Below are positions 34,547 through 43,899 of a stretch of 61,471 nt of DNA, one piece after another. The first letter of the stretch is position 1; every line of letters begins with the position of its first letter. The DNA lies in NCBI RefSeq assembly GCF_018598585.1, contig NZ_JAHESD010000029.1, forward strand, positions 1-61,471. The letters run 5' to 3'. The notes under the pieces were generated by a model. That model was not told the DNA's origin. It did no database searches and saw nothing but the letters and a program-made list of their open reading frames with translations. The translations under genes and the position numbers were made by a program. The stretch comes from Chryseosolibacter indicum (GTDB taxonomy: Bacteria; Bacteroidota; Bacteroidia; Cytophagales; Cyclobacteriaceae).

Positions 34547-34903
34547 ATGCAAATAACCGCAAAACTTGTCCAGCTACTTCCACTCCAAACCGGTAATGGC
34601 AAAAACGGCGAATGGAAAAAGCAGGATATTATTGTAGAAACAGGGGATAAATTCCCTAAGAAGATATGTGTTTCAGTGTGGGGAGATAAGATTGATGCAA
34701 AAAAACTGAAACCAGGCAACATGTTGAAGATTGATTTTGATGTTGAAAGCCGTGAGTATAATTCACGCTGGTATACTGATGTAAAAGCATGGAAAATAGA
34801 AGTAGAGGGTGCAAGAGAAGATCAGGCTCCGGATTACTCTGCGGACTATGTGCCACCATCTGAAGACTTAAGTAGCCAATCGGAAGATGATCTTCCATTC
34901 TAA
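34547..34903 (+). CDS. DUF3127 OB-fold protein with an SSB-like acidic tail
   Basis: 118 residues from ATG 34547; an in-frame ATG at 34526 would add seven residues, but family proteins begin at MxITxKxxxxLP and a purine-rich AAAGAA precedes the inner ATG. The domain matches DUF3127: GNGKNGEWKKQDIIVET, FPKKICVSVWGDKI, and SREYNSRWYTDVKAWKIE. The fold is predicted OB-like. The last 30 residues are acidic and low-complexity and end in DDLPF, close to the DDIPF tip with which single-stranded DNA-binding proteins recruit repair proteins. This suggests a DNA-binding or SSB-like role, not proven. A long bidirectional terminator follows. Confidence 0.85.
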   Translation: MQITAKLVQLLPLQTGNGKNGEWKKQDIIVETGDKFPKKICVSVWGDKIDAKKLKPGNMLKIDFDVESREYNSRWYTDVKAWKIEVEGAREDQAPDYSADYVPPSEDLSSQSEDDLPF

Positions 34904-34919
34904 AAAATAATGATATTTA

Positions 34920-34955
34920 CAGGATTATTATTTAAAGAATTAAATAATAATCCTG
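34920..34955. terminator. Bidirectional terminator with a 16-bp perfect stem
   Basis: The arms 34920-34935 and 34940-34955 are perfect reverse complements around a loop of AGAA; the stem is AT-rich. It lies between the convergent DUF3127 gene and the gene at 34976-35554 and probably serves both. Confidence 0.75.
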
Positions 34956-34975
34956 GTTTCATTACAACGCTTCTG

Positions 34976-35554
34976 CTATTCTGCGAGGGCTTTAAGAACA
35001 TTAAAGAGAATTTCGGAATTCCACTCAACAAAACTAAATCTTCGATACTCGTTGCTGTTACTTTTATTAAACACAACAAAGTATTGATGATACTCTTGCA
35101 GGCCTACTTGCTGCCACGGAAGTAGTTGCAGCGTGTTTTGCCATTCCAGGCCTTCATTCTTTATTACGAGGTCATTTATTTGCATCCCTCCCTTATTGCT
35201 AACTTCACTCAATCTGGCGTGAATAATATCTGAGAGAAAATATTTACCAATCCATTTACTGATATCGGTATATGTTGTTCCAACCTTTTTGTAATTAGAA
35301 TATCCCACAAAGGAAATAGGCAGCACCTTATCATCTTCATACTTAATTTCTATCCTGTAATTGTAGCCAAGGTTGAACCTGTATAACGCAATCCAGTCAC
35401 CAAGATATTTTACATCTTTAAAAGAAGACTTACCTATTTTAACTGAAGAGTTGTTGCTGTTTTTATACTCAATAAACTCAGGCGTAATAACAAGCTCCTT
35501 CTCAGCAATAAAAAGACCTGGTTTAAGTTTGTAGGTATGAATGGTAGTTTCCAT
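34976..35554 (-). CDS. Hypothetical protein, PH-like strands
   Basis: 192-residue soluble protein without signal peptide. The first half has an ELVITPEFIEYKNSNNSSVKI pattern and paired strands (YRIEIKYEDDKVLPISFVGYS), reminiscent of a PH-like fold; the second half repeats a similar strand order (LLPWQQVGLQEYHQYFVVF). No family recognised. It may be co-transcribed with the NYN gene upstream on the same strand (44-base gap). Confidence 0.6.
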   Translation of the reverse strand: METTIHTYKLKPGLFIAEKELVITPEFIEYKNSNNSSVKIGKSSFKDVKYLGDWIALYRFNLGYNYRIEIKYEDDKVLPISFVGYSNYKKVGTTYTDISKWIGKYFLSDIIHARLSEVSNKGGMQINDLVIKNEGLEWQNTLQLLPWQQVGLQEYHQYFVVFNKSNSNEYRRFSFVEWNSEILFNVLKALAE

Positions 35555-35598
35555 TTGAAGTTGAATGCTCCCTATAATACAATATTTTAAGACTTCTA

Positions 35599-36096
35599 TT
35601 ATGATCTTAATATTTCCGGATGTTCATCTATAAGGATGTGTTCAGAGGCAAGTTCTGACAATATTGGGCTTACGCCAAAATTAAAGGTAAGTAAGACTAT
35701 TGAGAGTTGATCATTGTCTTTGCGCGACACATCAATAGCAGGCACAAAATCAACATCCCCTGAAGAGAGAACAATGTCATACTGCTTCATGGCATAATAA
35801 ACAAGATGTGCACCAATAGCAACATCCACCTGCTTTTGGGCCCCGCCTTCCATTTGATAAAGGTTAACCATAAAACCAGCCTTTTTCACGGTGTAATAAA
35901 ACTGGTTCAGTCCGAAATCAACACCATAATTATCCACACTGTTAAAAATTATCGGGAGACATGTCATACCGTATCTTTTCTCAAGGAACTTCTTTGTTTC
36001 TATATAATCTATTTTTCCACGACCCTTGCTTGCCTTCGTCACATAGCCCATGTCTATCAGCCACACTAAATTTCGCATCCTGGTTTTCTTATTCAC
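35599..36096 (-). CDS. NYN-domain protein (LabA/PIN-like nuclease fold)
   Basis: 165 residues; the ATG at 36096 or the one six codons later (36078) could be the start. The NYN layout is seen: VWLIDMGYV with the first acidic residue (about 15), KQVDVAIGAHLVYYAM with the central acidic pair and LSSGDVDFVPAI (about 111-122) with two further Asp. These acidic residues form the predicted Mg-dependent RNase site, so an RNA substrate is likely. The first motif has IDMGYV rather than IDGxNL. Transcribed away from nfeD-floA's terminator. Confidence 0.82.
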   Translation of the reverse strand: MNKKTRMRNLVWLIDMGYVTKASKGRGKIDYIETKKFLEKRYGMTCLPIIFNSVDNYGVDFGLNQFYYTVKKAGFMVNLYQMEGGAQKQVDVAIGAHLVYYAMKQYDIVLSSGDVDFVPAIDVSRKDNDQLSIVLLTFNFGVSPILSELASEHILIDEHPEILRS

Positions 36097-36160
36097 TTTC
36101 GCACCTGCTTATTCTAATTACGTGCCTTAGAGCTCCTCCATAGATCTGCTCGAGGGTTTA

Positions 36161-36210
36161 AAAAAATAATGGCTTTACATACAGTTCCAAATCTGTACAT
36201 AAAGCCATTA
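36161..36210 (-). terminator. Terminator of the nfeD-floA operon
   Basis: On the minus strand TAATGGCTTTA (36210-36200) pairs with TAAAGCCATTA (36177-36167), with an inner TACAG/CTGTA pairing, and is followed by TTTTTT (36166-36161). It starts 20 bases after the floA stop. Confidence 0.9.
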
Positions 36211-36229
36211 AAGTTAGTTGCGAATTATA

Positions 36230-37222
36230 CTATCCTTCCTTTTTAGGCATGTTTGGCTGGCCCGAGCCGGCAATAGCCTGTCTCATACCTGTATCAGCCT
36301 GTACGTTCTGCATTTTGTAATAATCCATAACGCCAAGGTTACCAGATCGGAAAGCATCTGAAAGAGCCTTCGGTACCTCCGCTTCTGCTTCAATAACTTT
36401 TGCCCGAGCTTCCTGTGCTTTTGCTTTCATCTCCTGTTCTAACGCTACCGCCATTGCTCTTCTTTCTTCTGCTCTTGCTTCAGCAACTTTTAAATCGGCA
36501 CTTGCCTGATCTATTTGAAGCTTCGCGCCAATGTTTGCTCCTACATCTACGTCAGCAATATCAATTGAAAGAATTTCAAACGCTGTTCCTGCATCTAGTC
36601 CCCGTGATAATACAAGCTTTGATATTTTATCAGGGCTTTCCAACACCTCTTTGTGAGATTTGGCAGAACCAATAGAGGACACGATACCTTCCCCTACGCG
36701 CGCTAAGATTGTATCTTCGCCGGCACCACCTACCAGCTGAGCAATACTTGCTCTTACAGTTACGCGTGCTACTGCAATGAGCTGAATACCATCAGCTGCA
36801 ACGGCTGCAACTTTGGGTGTTGTAATAACTTTAGGATTAACAGAAATCTGTACGGCCTGAAATACATCGCGACCAGCAAGATCAATAGCAGTAGCCTGCT
36901 TAAAACTTAAATTGATGTTTGCTTTATCTGCGGAAATAAGCGCGCGAATTACATTTGGAACATTACCACCGGCAAGGTAGTGTGTTTCTAACTCGTTGGA
37001 TGATATCTGAAGACCTGCTTTAGTTGCTGTGATCAGAGAATCTACTACAACCCGGGGCGGTACTTTTCTGATTCGCATAAATACCAGGTCGAAAAGACCA
37101 ACCCGTACCCCGGAAAAGATGGCTGTAATCCACAAATTTACCGGGACGAAGTATAGGAAAATAAAAAACAGGACAATACCTGCGAGTACTAAGAATAGTA
37201 AAGTTGCTCCTTCAATAGGCAT
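36230..37222 (-). CDS. floA: Flotillin-like protein FloA
   Basis: 330 residues of the UPF0365/FloA family, an SPFH protein of membrane microdomains. One hydrophobic N-terminal segment (about 6-29) inserts the membrane hairpin, followed by the SPFH part ([20 protein letters not shown], then [25 protein letters not shown]) and a charged coiled segment ([44 protein letters not shown] region, about 253-296) for oligomerisation. FloA scaffolds secretion and signalling proteins in Bacillus; the role in Bacteroidota is inferred by family. nfeD ends 10 bases upstream, and both share the promoter at 37714-37744. Confidence 0.95.
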   Translation of the reverse strand: MPIEGATLLFLVLAGIVLFFIFLYFVPVNLWITAIFSGVRVGLFDLVFMRIRKVPPRVVVDSLITATKAGLQISSNELETHYLAGGNVPNVIRALISADKANINLSFKQATAIDLAGRDVFQAVQISVNPKVITTPKVAAVAADGIQLIAVARVTVRASIAQLVGGAGEDTILARVGEGIVSSIGSAKSHKEVLESPDKISKLVLSRGLDAGTAFEILSIDIADVDVGANIGAKLQIDQASADLKVAEARAEERRAMAVALEQEMKAKAQEARAKVIEAEAEVPKALSDAFRSGNLGVMDYYKMQNVQADTGMRQAIAGSGQPNMPKKEG

Positions 37223-37232
37223 AGTGTAAGGT

Positions 37233-37703
37233 TTAAATAAGAGGTTCTACAATAATTTGATTAGGATATATTTCTTTGATCCGAATAATGACACCGCTTT
37301 CAATATATTCTCCTGAAGTTTTCACTTCATATTGCTTTGTGTCAAATTCAGCTTTTCCAATAGGCCTCAGGGTAGAAAGCGCTTTACCAATATCGCCGAC
37401 TTTCAACGCCTCGTTAAATCCTTCATTTACCTTGCTGTCAATAACTGTTTTTAATGACAGCTTAGACCACACCCCTGTTTTAAAACTATATATTAAGGTT
37501 GCCAGCGTTGCTGTCGCTGAAACAAGTAAAACCGTAAAACCAGTCTCTCTGCCGAAAGACTTATATGAGATAACAATAGCGAATACAGCGAAAAGTGCAC
37601 CCAGAACGCCCACGATAGTTGAACCCGGAATGAATATCAATTCAATAACAACCAGGGCCAGACCTATTAGTAATAATGAGATGATAAGTGTCCACATAAG
37701 CAT
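37233..37703 (-). CDS. Short NfeD-family membrane protein
   Basis: 156 residues: two or three transmembrane helices (about 5-25, 30-48 and 54-72) and a C-terminal OB-fold domain ([45 protein letters not shown] region, about 100-150). It is the short NfeD type lacking the protease domain, normally paired with floA as in Bacillus yqeZ-yqfA. The OB domain is thought to contact the flotillin. ATGs at 37703 and 37697 are both possible; the promoter is so close that the second gives the better leader. Confidence 0.88.
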   Translation of the reverse strand: MLMWTLIISLLLIGLALVVIELIFIPGSTIVGVLGALFAVFAIVISYKSFGRETGFTVLLVSATATLATLIYSFKTGVWSKLSLKTVIDSKVNEGFNEALKVGDIGKALSTLRPIGKAEFDTKQYEVKTSGEYIESGVIIRIKEIYPNQIIVEPLI

Positions 37704-37713
37704 AGGAGGATTA

Positions 37714-37744
37714 CAAAGATAGCGAATTCTTGTACAGTGCCCAA
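37714..37744 (-). promoter_or_regulatory. Promoter of nfeD-floA
   Basis: On the minus strand TTG (37744-37742), a 20-base spacer and TATCTTTG (37721-37714) match the Bacteroidota sigma-A consensus TTG-N19-21-TAnnTTTG in every fixed base. The nfeD start codon follows after 10 bases. Confidence 0.8.
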
Positions 37745-37857
37745 TATTATGTTTTAGGGTTCCTGCTGGCTATTTTTCTGTTAATCAAACGTCTATTAAA
37801 CAAAATGGTTATTAGCAGGCTAAACGAGTATGATTATATGCATAATTCTGCTTGACA

Positions 37858-38280
37858 TCACAGTGCAGGTAAATCCTTTCTAAGTTGAAGTACGTACTCA
37901 GAGGAGGAAGTGTTCAATGGATCCTTTCCTGTTACTTTTTTTCTATGAGAAAGCCCCCAGTCAAGCATTTCAAAAATTACCTTTTCTAATGTATTACCAT
38001 ACTCAGTGAGTCGGTATTCTACCATTGCAGGTTTTGTATCCAGGATGGTTCTTGCTACAAGATCGTTGCTCTCCAGCTCACGCAGTTCTTTCGCAAGCAC
38101 TTTTGCAGAAATACCAGGTACCTCACGTAGAAGATCATTGAAACACAACTTCTTTTGTAATCGGAGAATACAAATAAGCGGTACTTTCCATTTTCCTGAT
38201 AAAATTTCCAGGGTGTCTTGAATGGCCAAAAGGTTATAACTGCATTCATTGATAGCCGCCGACCCTAATTTCTTTTCCAT
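37858..38280 (-). CDS. HxlR-family transcriptional regulator
   Basis: 140 residues from the ATG at 38280 (MEKKLGSAAINECSYN); an open frame reaches further upstream, but the family begins here. HxlR features: CSYNLLAIQDTLEILSGKWKVPLICIL (about 13-39), the winged helix with FNDLLREVPGISAKVLAKELRELESNDLV (about 47-75) and VEYRLTEYGNTLEKVI. The single cysteine near position 13 could be redox-active as in some HxlR regulators of quinone and aldehyde stress. It is divergent from an NAD(P)H:quinone oxidoreductase-like gene, the typical target. Confidence 0.88.
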   Translation of the reverse strand: MEKKLGSAAINECSYNLLAIQDTLEILSGKWKVPLICILRLQKKLCFNDLLREVPGISAKVLAKELRELESNDLVARTILDTKPAMVEYRLTEYGNTLEKVIFEMLDWGLSHRKKVTGKDPLNTSSSEYVLQLRKDLPAL

Positions 38281-38484
38281 GTAAAATAACCTTAACAGAC
38301 AAATATAAATCCAATTCAAAGGTAGTATTAAAGTGGTAACCAGTTTCCTCGAGGTAAGTAATAGCGTATGATTGCAATGTTGTAAATAGTTTTGTTTCAT
38401 AATGGATGATAATGAGAGCGCTTAACATTTGGTAGTGCATTCATTTCACCCAGTTTTAAAAGAAACAATTAATATTTAAGATTG

Positions 38485-39423
38485 ATGAAAGCAATTAAGG
38501 TAGCTTCCTTTGGAAGTGCTGAAGAACTTGTAATAGCAGAGATGCCACAATTAGAAGCTGGCAATGGCCAGGTGGTTATTGACGTAGAAGTAGCAGGAGT
38601 AGGATTTGTTGATGTATTGGCGAGAAAAGGATTTCTAGCCTTTCCGAATCCGGGTTTCATCCCTGGTGTTGAAGTCGCGGGAACCGTGATAAAAATCGGA
38701 GAAAATGTAGAGCCTGTTTGGCTGAACCAAAGGGTGTTTGCACTTACTCATGTTGGAGGTTATGCCGAAGAGGTAGTAGCAAATGTTACCTCTTTGTCTG
38801 TTATTCCTGCTGGGCTTACCTTTTCAGATGCTGTAGCACTTGGGGTTAATTCAATGGTAGCTGAGTTTTCCCTTCAACGGGCAGGTAGCGTTTCAGGAAA
38901 GGAAGTATTGGTTAGAGGTGCAGGAGGAGGAATTGGATCTTTAAGCGCTCAACTTGCAATACAAAAAGGTGCTCGGGTATCTGCCATTTCATCCTCTGCT
39001 GACAAGCAGAAGCAATTAAAGAACTTAGCGATTACAAATTTATTTACAGATGTAAATGAGCTGTCAGAAAACTTTGATGTTGTAATTGATCCTGTTGCCG
39101 GCCCGGACGCAGAACTATTTATTAAAAAGCTGAAGCCTAACGGCAAGTATATTCTCAATGGTGCTGTTGCAGGACTGCCAAGTGATTCCTTTGCATCAAA
39201 TCTGTTTATAAACTTCCAAAACTCACTGACAATTTCATGTGTGAGTTTATCGTCAATACCACATAATGAACTTGCAAAGACAATGGAGTATCTATTTAAT
39301 CTAGCAACAACAGGTAAAATAAAGCCAATTGTAGCAAAAACGTTTCTATTACCGGATGCCGCTGAAGCACATCGATATGTCGAATCAGGAAAAGCTTTCG
39401 GAAAGATTCTATTAAAATGTTAA
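38485..39423 (+). CDS. Zinc-type alcohol dehydrogenase-like / quinone oxidoreductase (MDR)
   Basis: 312 residues from ATG 38485. A medium-chain dehydrogenase/reductase lacking the zinc ligands of true alcohol dehydrogenases, so of the quinone oxidoreductase kind. N-terminal GroES-like part (ELVIAEMPQLEAGNGQVVIDVEVAGVGFVDVLARKG region, about 14-50; FIPGVEVAGTV), Rossmann motif GAGGGIGSLSAQLA (about 152-165) and IKPIVAKTFLLPDAAEAHRYVESGKAFGKILL end. It probably reduces quinones or enones with NADPH. Divergent from the HxlR gene, which should control it. Confidence 0.87.
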   Translation: MKAIKVASFGSAEELVIAEMPQLEAGNGQVVIDVEVAGVGFVDVLARKGFLAFPNPGFIPGVEVAGTVIKIGENVEPVWLNQRVFALTHVGGYAEEVVANVTSLSVIPAGLTFSDAVALGVNSMVAEFSLQRAGSVSGKEVLVRGAGGGIGSLSAQLAIQKGARVSAISSSADKQKQLKNLAITNLFTDVNELSENFDVVIDPVAGPDAELFIKKLKPNGKYILNGAVAGLPSDSFASNLFINFQNSLTISCVSLSSIPHNELAKTMEYLFNLATTGKIKPIVAKTFLLPDAAEAHRYVESGKAFGKILLKC

Positions 39424-39447
39424 ATGCGGTGAGAAGGGATGAAGAAT

Positions 39448-39480
39448 AAATAGCCCTCTCTAAAAGGGCTATTTATTATT
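39448..39480. terminator. Bidirectional terminator
   Basis: AAATAGCCCT (39448-39457) and AGGGCTATTT (39465-39474) form a perfect 10-bp stem, followed by ATTATT on the plus strand and TATTC on the minus. It serves the convergent MDR and proS genes. Confidence 0.85.
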
Positions 39481-39498
39481 TTATATCCTTCACAAGAA

Positions 39499-40977
39499 TT
39501 AATAAGCTCTCGCAAAAAGCACTCTTCGTTTTGAAAGTTTACCAGTATAGATGCATTTACCTTCTTCTTCTTTAGCATCTAAAGGTATACAACGAATTGT
39601 AGCTTTAGTTTCCTCTTTGATAGCAGCTTCAGTTTCCATTGTTCCATCCCAATGCGCTGAAATGAATCCCCCCTTCTCGTCAAGCAATTTTTTCATCTCA
39701 TCATATGAGTTTACCTCGGTAGTCATGTTGTTTCTGTATGAAAGAGCTTTCTGGTAAATGTTGTTCTGAATGTCGTCTAAAAGTGCCGGGATGGCAGTAT
39801 TGATCTCATCCATTTTCATCACCTTCTTTTCTTTCGTATCTCTTCGCGCAACCTCAACTGTTCCGTTCTCAAGATCGCGTGGGCCAATGGCAAGGCGCAC
39901 AGGTACACCTTTCAACTCCCATTCCGCAAATTTAAAACCTGGTTTATGTGTATCACGGCTATCGTACTTCACGGCATATCCTTGCTTTCTTAATGCGGAA
40001 GAAATCTCAGTGACTTTATCTGTGATCTTCTTGAATTCTTCTTCTGTTTTAAAAATTGGTACAATAACAACGTGAATTGGCGCCAGCTTAGGTGGTAAAA
40101 CAAGTCCATCATCGTCAGAATGTGCCATAATCAAAGCGCCCATAAGCCGCGTGCTAACTCCCCACGACGTGCCCCAAACATGCTCGAGCTTTCCTTCCTT
40201 GGAAGTAAATTGAACATTGAAAGCCTTTGCGAAATTCTGCCCTAAAAAGTGAGAAGTCCCCGCCTGCAGGGCTTTACCATCCTGCATCATCGCTTCAATA
40301 CAATACGTATCAATAGCTCCAGGAAATCTCTCTCCCTCAGATTTTCTTCCTTTTACTACTGGCAACGCCATAAAGTTTTCGGCAAAGTCGGCATACACGT
40401 CAAGCATCTGCACTGTTTCACGTACTGCGTCATCAGCAGTAGCATGTGCTGTATGGCCTTCCTGCCAAAGGAACTCTGCTGTTCGTAAAAACAATCTTGT
40501 GCGCATCTCCCACCTTACTACGTTCGCCCATTGGTTAACGAGAATTGGCAGATCGCGGTAAGATTGAATCCACTTTTTGTATGTGTTCCAGATAATAGCT
40601 TCGCTGGTAGGACGTACCACCAGTTCTTCTTCAAGCCTTGCCTCCGGATCGACAATTAATTTGCCTTTATTGTTAGGATCAGTTTTTAGACGATAGTGGG
40701 TAACAATTGCGCACTCCTTGGCGAAACCCTCAGCATTTTTTTCCTCTGCCTCGAACAAACTTTTCGGTACGAATAACGGGAAGTAGGCATTGGAGTGACC
40801 GGTATCTTTAAACATCTTATCAAGCGCCTGTTGCATTTTTTCCCAGATGCTGTAGCCATATGGCTTAATCACCATACATCCCCTTACATCTGAATGCTCT
40901 GCGAGGTCAGCTTTCTTTACTAATTCATTGTACCACAACGAATAGTCTTCACTTCGGCTTGGAATCTCTTTGCCCAT
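39499..40977 (-). CDS. proS: Prolyl-tRNA synthetase (archaeal/eukaryote-like short type)
   Basis: 492 residues, the ProS type 3 form lacking the editing INS domain. It charges tRNA-Pro with proline. The N-terminal class II domain shows motif 1-like [16 protein letters not shown] (about 41-56), motif 2 region [18 protein letters not shown] (about 153-170) and motif 3 region with [19 protein letters not shown] (about 265-283). The anticodon-binding domain follows ([40 protein letters not shown]). The C-terminal zinc-like domain ends in LFARAY, the usual Tyr-terminated end. Essential gene, monocistronic with a clear promoter and a bidirectional terminator. Confidence 0.96.
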   Translation of the reverse strand: MGKEIPSRSEDYSLWYNELVKKADLAEHSDVRGCMVIKPYGYSIWEKMQQALDKMFKDTGHSNAYFPLFVPKSLFEAEEKNAEGFAKECAIVTHYRLKTDPNNKGKLIVDPEARLEEELVVRPTSEAIIWNTYKKWIQSYRDLPILVNQWANVVRWEMRTRLFLRTAEFLWQEGHTAHATADDAVRETVQMLDVYADFAENFMALPVVKGRKSEGERFPGAIDTYCIEAMMQDGKALQAGTSHFLGQNFAKAFNVQFTSKEGKLEHVWGTSWGVSTRLMGALIMAHSDDDGLVLPPKLAPIHVVIVPIFKTEEEFKKITDKVTEISSALRKQGYAVKYDSRDTHKPGFKFAEWELKGVPVRLAIGPRDLENGTVEVARRDTKEKKVMKMDEINTAIPALLDDIQNNIYQKALSYRNNMTTEVNSYDEMKKLLDEKGGFISAHWDGTMETEAAIKEETKATIRCIPLDAKEEEGKCIYTGKLSKRRVLFARAY

Positions 40978-41016
40978 ACTGGTATAATTATTGCGTACTT
41001 ATGTTTGTTTCGGTGG

Positions 41017-41045
41017 CAAATATAGGAGGGAAAGTGCAAGGCAAA
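41017..41045 (-). promoter_or_regulatory. Promoter of proS
   Basis: On the minus strand TTTG (41045-41042), a 17-base spacer and TATATTTG (41024-41017) match the Bacteroidota -33/-7 consensus. The leader to the proS ATG is about 35 bases. Confidence 0.8.
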
Positions 41046-41253
41046 AAGGCTAAGCAAAAGTAGAAAGCAGGAAGTTGACCTTCCGGCTTTAATCCTGAAG
41101 AAAGGTGTTGGCAGAAGTTTTTGATCTATTTCTAACAGTATTCTAATAACTGTTACCTTAAGGTGAAGAATTACCAGAAAGCCGATTAATTTTTCTGGAT
41201 TTAGAGAATACTTTTCGGATATTTAACGTTTATAGAATAGCAATCAAGGTTTT

Positions 41254-42342
41254 ATGAAATTCAATATATTAATACTTTCCATTTTATCGTCATTCATATT
41301 TGGCGCTAGTGCAATAGCACAAGACGTTGAATATGACGATATGTATTTTAACTCCAAGGACCGTGCAAAACTAAACTCGTTGACTGCCTCTAACGAGGAG
41401 CCGAAGAGAAAAGTGAGCAAGGACTACGAGGAGGAAGAAGAGGAATCCAATCCTACAGATAGTTATTCAGCAAGAAATGTAAATCCTGAATATACTTCAC
41501 GTTCACAGTCAGAAACTGCGAAGGAAGATGACGAGGATTACTTTGTAAACAACTATCAGTACAACACCAAAAACCAGTTGAACAATTGGCAGAACAGTTA
41601 TAATAACTGGTATAACAGCCCTTGGTACAACACTGCCTATTGGTCTCCTGCAATGAGTACTTTTAATAGCCCTTACTACGGTTACGGTTACTATGATTCC
41701 TGGGGAAGCCCTTGGGGAAGTGGATTTTATAGTCCTTATCATGGCCGTTCAGGGTGGTCTACGTCTATCGGTTTTTACTCTGGTGGGATGATGGGTTGGG
41801 GCATGAACTACGGTTGGGGAAATTACTGGGCTGACCCATGGAACATGTGGGGACCAGCTTATGGATCGTACTGGCGCTCTCCTTATTATGGGTACTGGAA
41901 TCGTCCTACTGTTATCGTTGTAAATAACGGAGAAGGTGGCGGAAGAAGAACAGTATACGGCAAAGCTCCTTCAAGAGGCACAGGAGTTATTAACGACCAC
42001 TCTTCCAATTCCCGAAGCCGCAACAATGCGAATATTAGTGATAGCAGAAGTAACTCTTCTGGTAGGGTAAAAAGCCAGGAGGCATATTACAACCGCAGTT
42101 GGCGAAATTCTACCGCTCCCGCTTCATCATCTAATGAAAGCCCTTGGATGGATTCAAGAACCAATACTCAAAACAATCGTTCGAGGTCTTGGGGTAATAG
42201 CGATAGTAATAATTCATGGGGAGGAAGAAGTAATAATTCAACATACTCTTCACCATCTAATAGTAACTATGGCGGCGCTACTCGTTCTCATGGTTCTACT
42301 TCCGGTTCGGGAAGTAACGGAAGAACGCGTGGCCGGGATTAG
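41254..42342 (+). CDS. Exported low-complexity Tyr/Trp/Ser/Asn-rich protein
   Basis: 362 residues with a signal peptide (about 1-22, cleavage near AIAQ). The mature chain has an acidic start (EEEEEESN), a middle part made of Trp/Tyr/Gly/Pro-rich motifs (YYGYGYYDSWGSPWGSG, WGMNYGWGNYWADPWNMWG) and a Ser/Asn/Arg-rich tail (about 230-362). No globular domain can be recognised; such Gly/Tyr/Trp-rich chains are likely surface-adhesive or disordered. It lies 38 bases upstream of a FadL-like barrel gene on the same strand, so the pair may be co-transcribed and connected to the outer membrane. Similar pairs are known in Cytophagales as uncharacterised genes. Confidence 0.7.
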   Translation: MKFNILILSILSSFIFGASAIAQDVEYDDMYFNSKDRAKLNSLTASNEEPKRKVSKDYEEEEEESNPTDSYSARNVNPEYTSRSQSETAKEDDEDYFVNNYQYNTKNQLNNWQNSYNNWYNSPWYNTAYWSPAMSTFNSPYYGYGYYDSWGSPWGSGFYSPYHGRSGWSTSIGFYSGGMMGWGMNYGWGNYWADPWNMWGPAYGSYWRSPYYGYWNRPTVIVVNNGEGGGRRTVYGKAPSRGTGVINDHSSNSRSRNNANISDSRSNSSGRVKSQEAYYNRSWRNSTAPASSSNESPWMDSRTNTQNNRSRSWGNSDSNNSWGGRSNNSTYSSPSNSNYGGATRSHGSTSGSGSNGRTRGRD

Positions 42343-42380
42343 ATCTTCAATTTTTCGTTAAGCAGTATTTTTAATTAAGT

Positions 42381-43895
42381 ATGAGCAAATTAAGTCTCAG
42401 GTATTTCCTGATTGTCACCGTATTGCTTTCTGGTTTTAATGTATATAGTCAGTCTTATGCTGAAAGAGGGTTCTTATTCTCTCAGGTTGCGCCTCCAGGA
42501 AGTGCTAGAATTCAAGCGTTAGGAGGAAGTCAAATTGCTTTGGGAGGCGATTATAGCTCCGCGCTCTCTAACCCTGCTGGTCTTGGAATGTATAATAGGA
42601 ATGAATTTACCTTCAGCACAGCGTTAAGTTCTCACAGTGCTAATACCAATTACCTTGGCAATAAGAATTCTGAATCAAAATCAGTATTCAATATTCCAGG
42701 TATAAGTTATGTCGGAAAACTTGGTAACGAAAAGGATGGATTTCTGGGAGGTGCTGTTGGTGTAAGCTTTTCAAGAAGGAACGATTACAATCGTTCGATA
42801 CGTATTGGTGGTTTCAATGCAAACAACTCAATCATTGATTATTTTATTGATCAGGCAAATGGACGTAATACCGACCAATTTGATGAAGGAGCTCTAAATT
42901 ATAATACACCTACCGGCTTGGCCTATTTTAATTACCTGATCGGCTCGAAATCTATACTTAATCCCCCAGGCCCGGCAAATGAGTACTTTACAGATGCGGG
43001 ATATCCGGAGCAGCTGGAAGAAACCGAAGTAAAAGGTGCTTCAAATCAATGGAGTATCTCCTACGGTGCCAACTTTCATGATAAGTTTTTTATCGGAGGT
43101 GGTGTAGGAATAACTACAATCCGCTACCAATCAGAAAGAAATTTCCAGGAATCTTTTAACTCTGACACGCTTGAGTATCTTAATCTAGTTGAGAATCTAG
43201 ACATCAAAGGCACTGGTATTAATGCTACTTTAGGTGCAATTGCAAGACCTGTTGATTTTCTTCAAATCGGAGTATCATATACTACACCAACAGTTTACAG
43301 CATGTCACAAAACTATGATGCTTCAATGAGCTCAATCTGGAATAATTTCGACTACTATGGAGATGGAAGTGAAATTTTAGGAGATAATTCAAATGATCCA
43401 ATCTTCACAGATATAGTTACTTCAGAATACAGGTTAACAGTTCCTTCGAGATTAAGCGCAGGTATAGCACTAATCTCGAAATATGGTTTTATAACTGGAG
43501 ATGTTGAAATGACAAATCCTGGTAATACAAAATACAGAGCTGACACCCGTGGTATTTCTTATGCTTCAGAAAACGACGATATCAAAGCTGTTTATACGTC
43601 TTCCTTAAATTACAGGTTTGGCGCTGAATATCGATTTTCTATTTTTAGATTAAGAGCAGGATACGGAGTACAAGGCAACACCTACAAAGATTATATTGAC
43701 AGCTCAAACAATATTAGAACAATAAGTGGCGGATTTGGAATAAGAAAGAAAGAGTTTTACATAGACTTTGCCCTCGTTAACAGACAAGGTGACACGCTTT
43801 ATCAACCTTATACATTTTCTGACGGATCAGGGCCTATATCAGACCAAACGATAAAGACAACGACGGGCATGTTAACGTTTGGATTTATCTTCTAG
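42381..43895 (+). CDS. OmpP1/FadL-type outer-membrane protein
   Basis: 504 residues with a signal peptide ending near VYSQ (residue 24). The mature N-terminus carries the FadL-family hatch sequence (SARIQALGGSQIALGGDYSSALSNPAGLGMYNRNEFTF, about 40-76) with the NPAGLG motif. The rest is beta-barrel-like with alternating hydrophobic residues. FadL proteins carry hydrophobic compounds such as long-chain fatty acids across the outer membrane; substrate here unknown. It ends four bases before the convergent aroK gene. Probably in one transcript with the preceding gene. Confidence 0.88.
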   Translation: MSKLSLRYFLIVTVLLSGFNVYSQSYAERGFLFSQVAPPGSARIQALGGSQIALGGDYSSALSNPAGLGMYNRNEFTFSTALSSHSANTNYLGNKNSESKSVFNIPGISYVGKLGNEKDGFLGGAVGVSFSRRNDYNRSIRIGGFNANNSIIDYFIDQANGRNTDQFDEGALNYNTPTGLAYFNYLIGSKSILNPPGPANEYFTDAGYPEQLEETEVKGASNQWSISYGANFHDKFFIGGGVGITTIRYQSERNFQESFNSDTLEYLNLVENLDIKGTGINATLGAIARPVDFLQIGVSYTTPTVYSMSQNYDASMSSIWNNFDYYGDGSEILGDNSNDPIFTDIVTSEYRLTVPSRLSAGIALISKYGFITGDVEMTNPGNTKYRADTRGISYASENDDIKAVYTSSLNYRFGAEYRFSIFRLRAGYGVQGNTYKDYIDSSNNIRTISGGFGIRKKEFYIDFALVNRQGDTLYQPYTFSDGSGPISDQTIKTTTGMLTFGFIF

Positions 43896-43899
43896 TATC

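Noticed and set aside
34910-35125. 71-residue open frame overlapping the convergent terminator
   Set aside because: It starts in the terminator and lies opposite the gene at 34976-35554; not protein-like.
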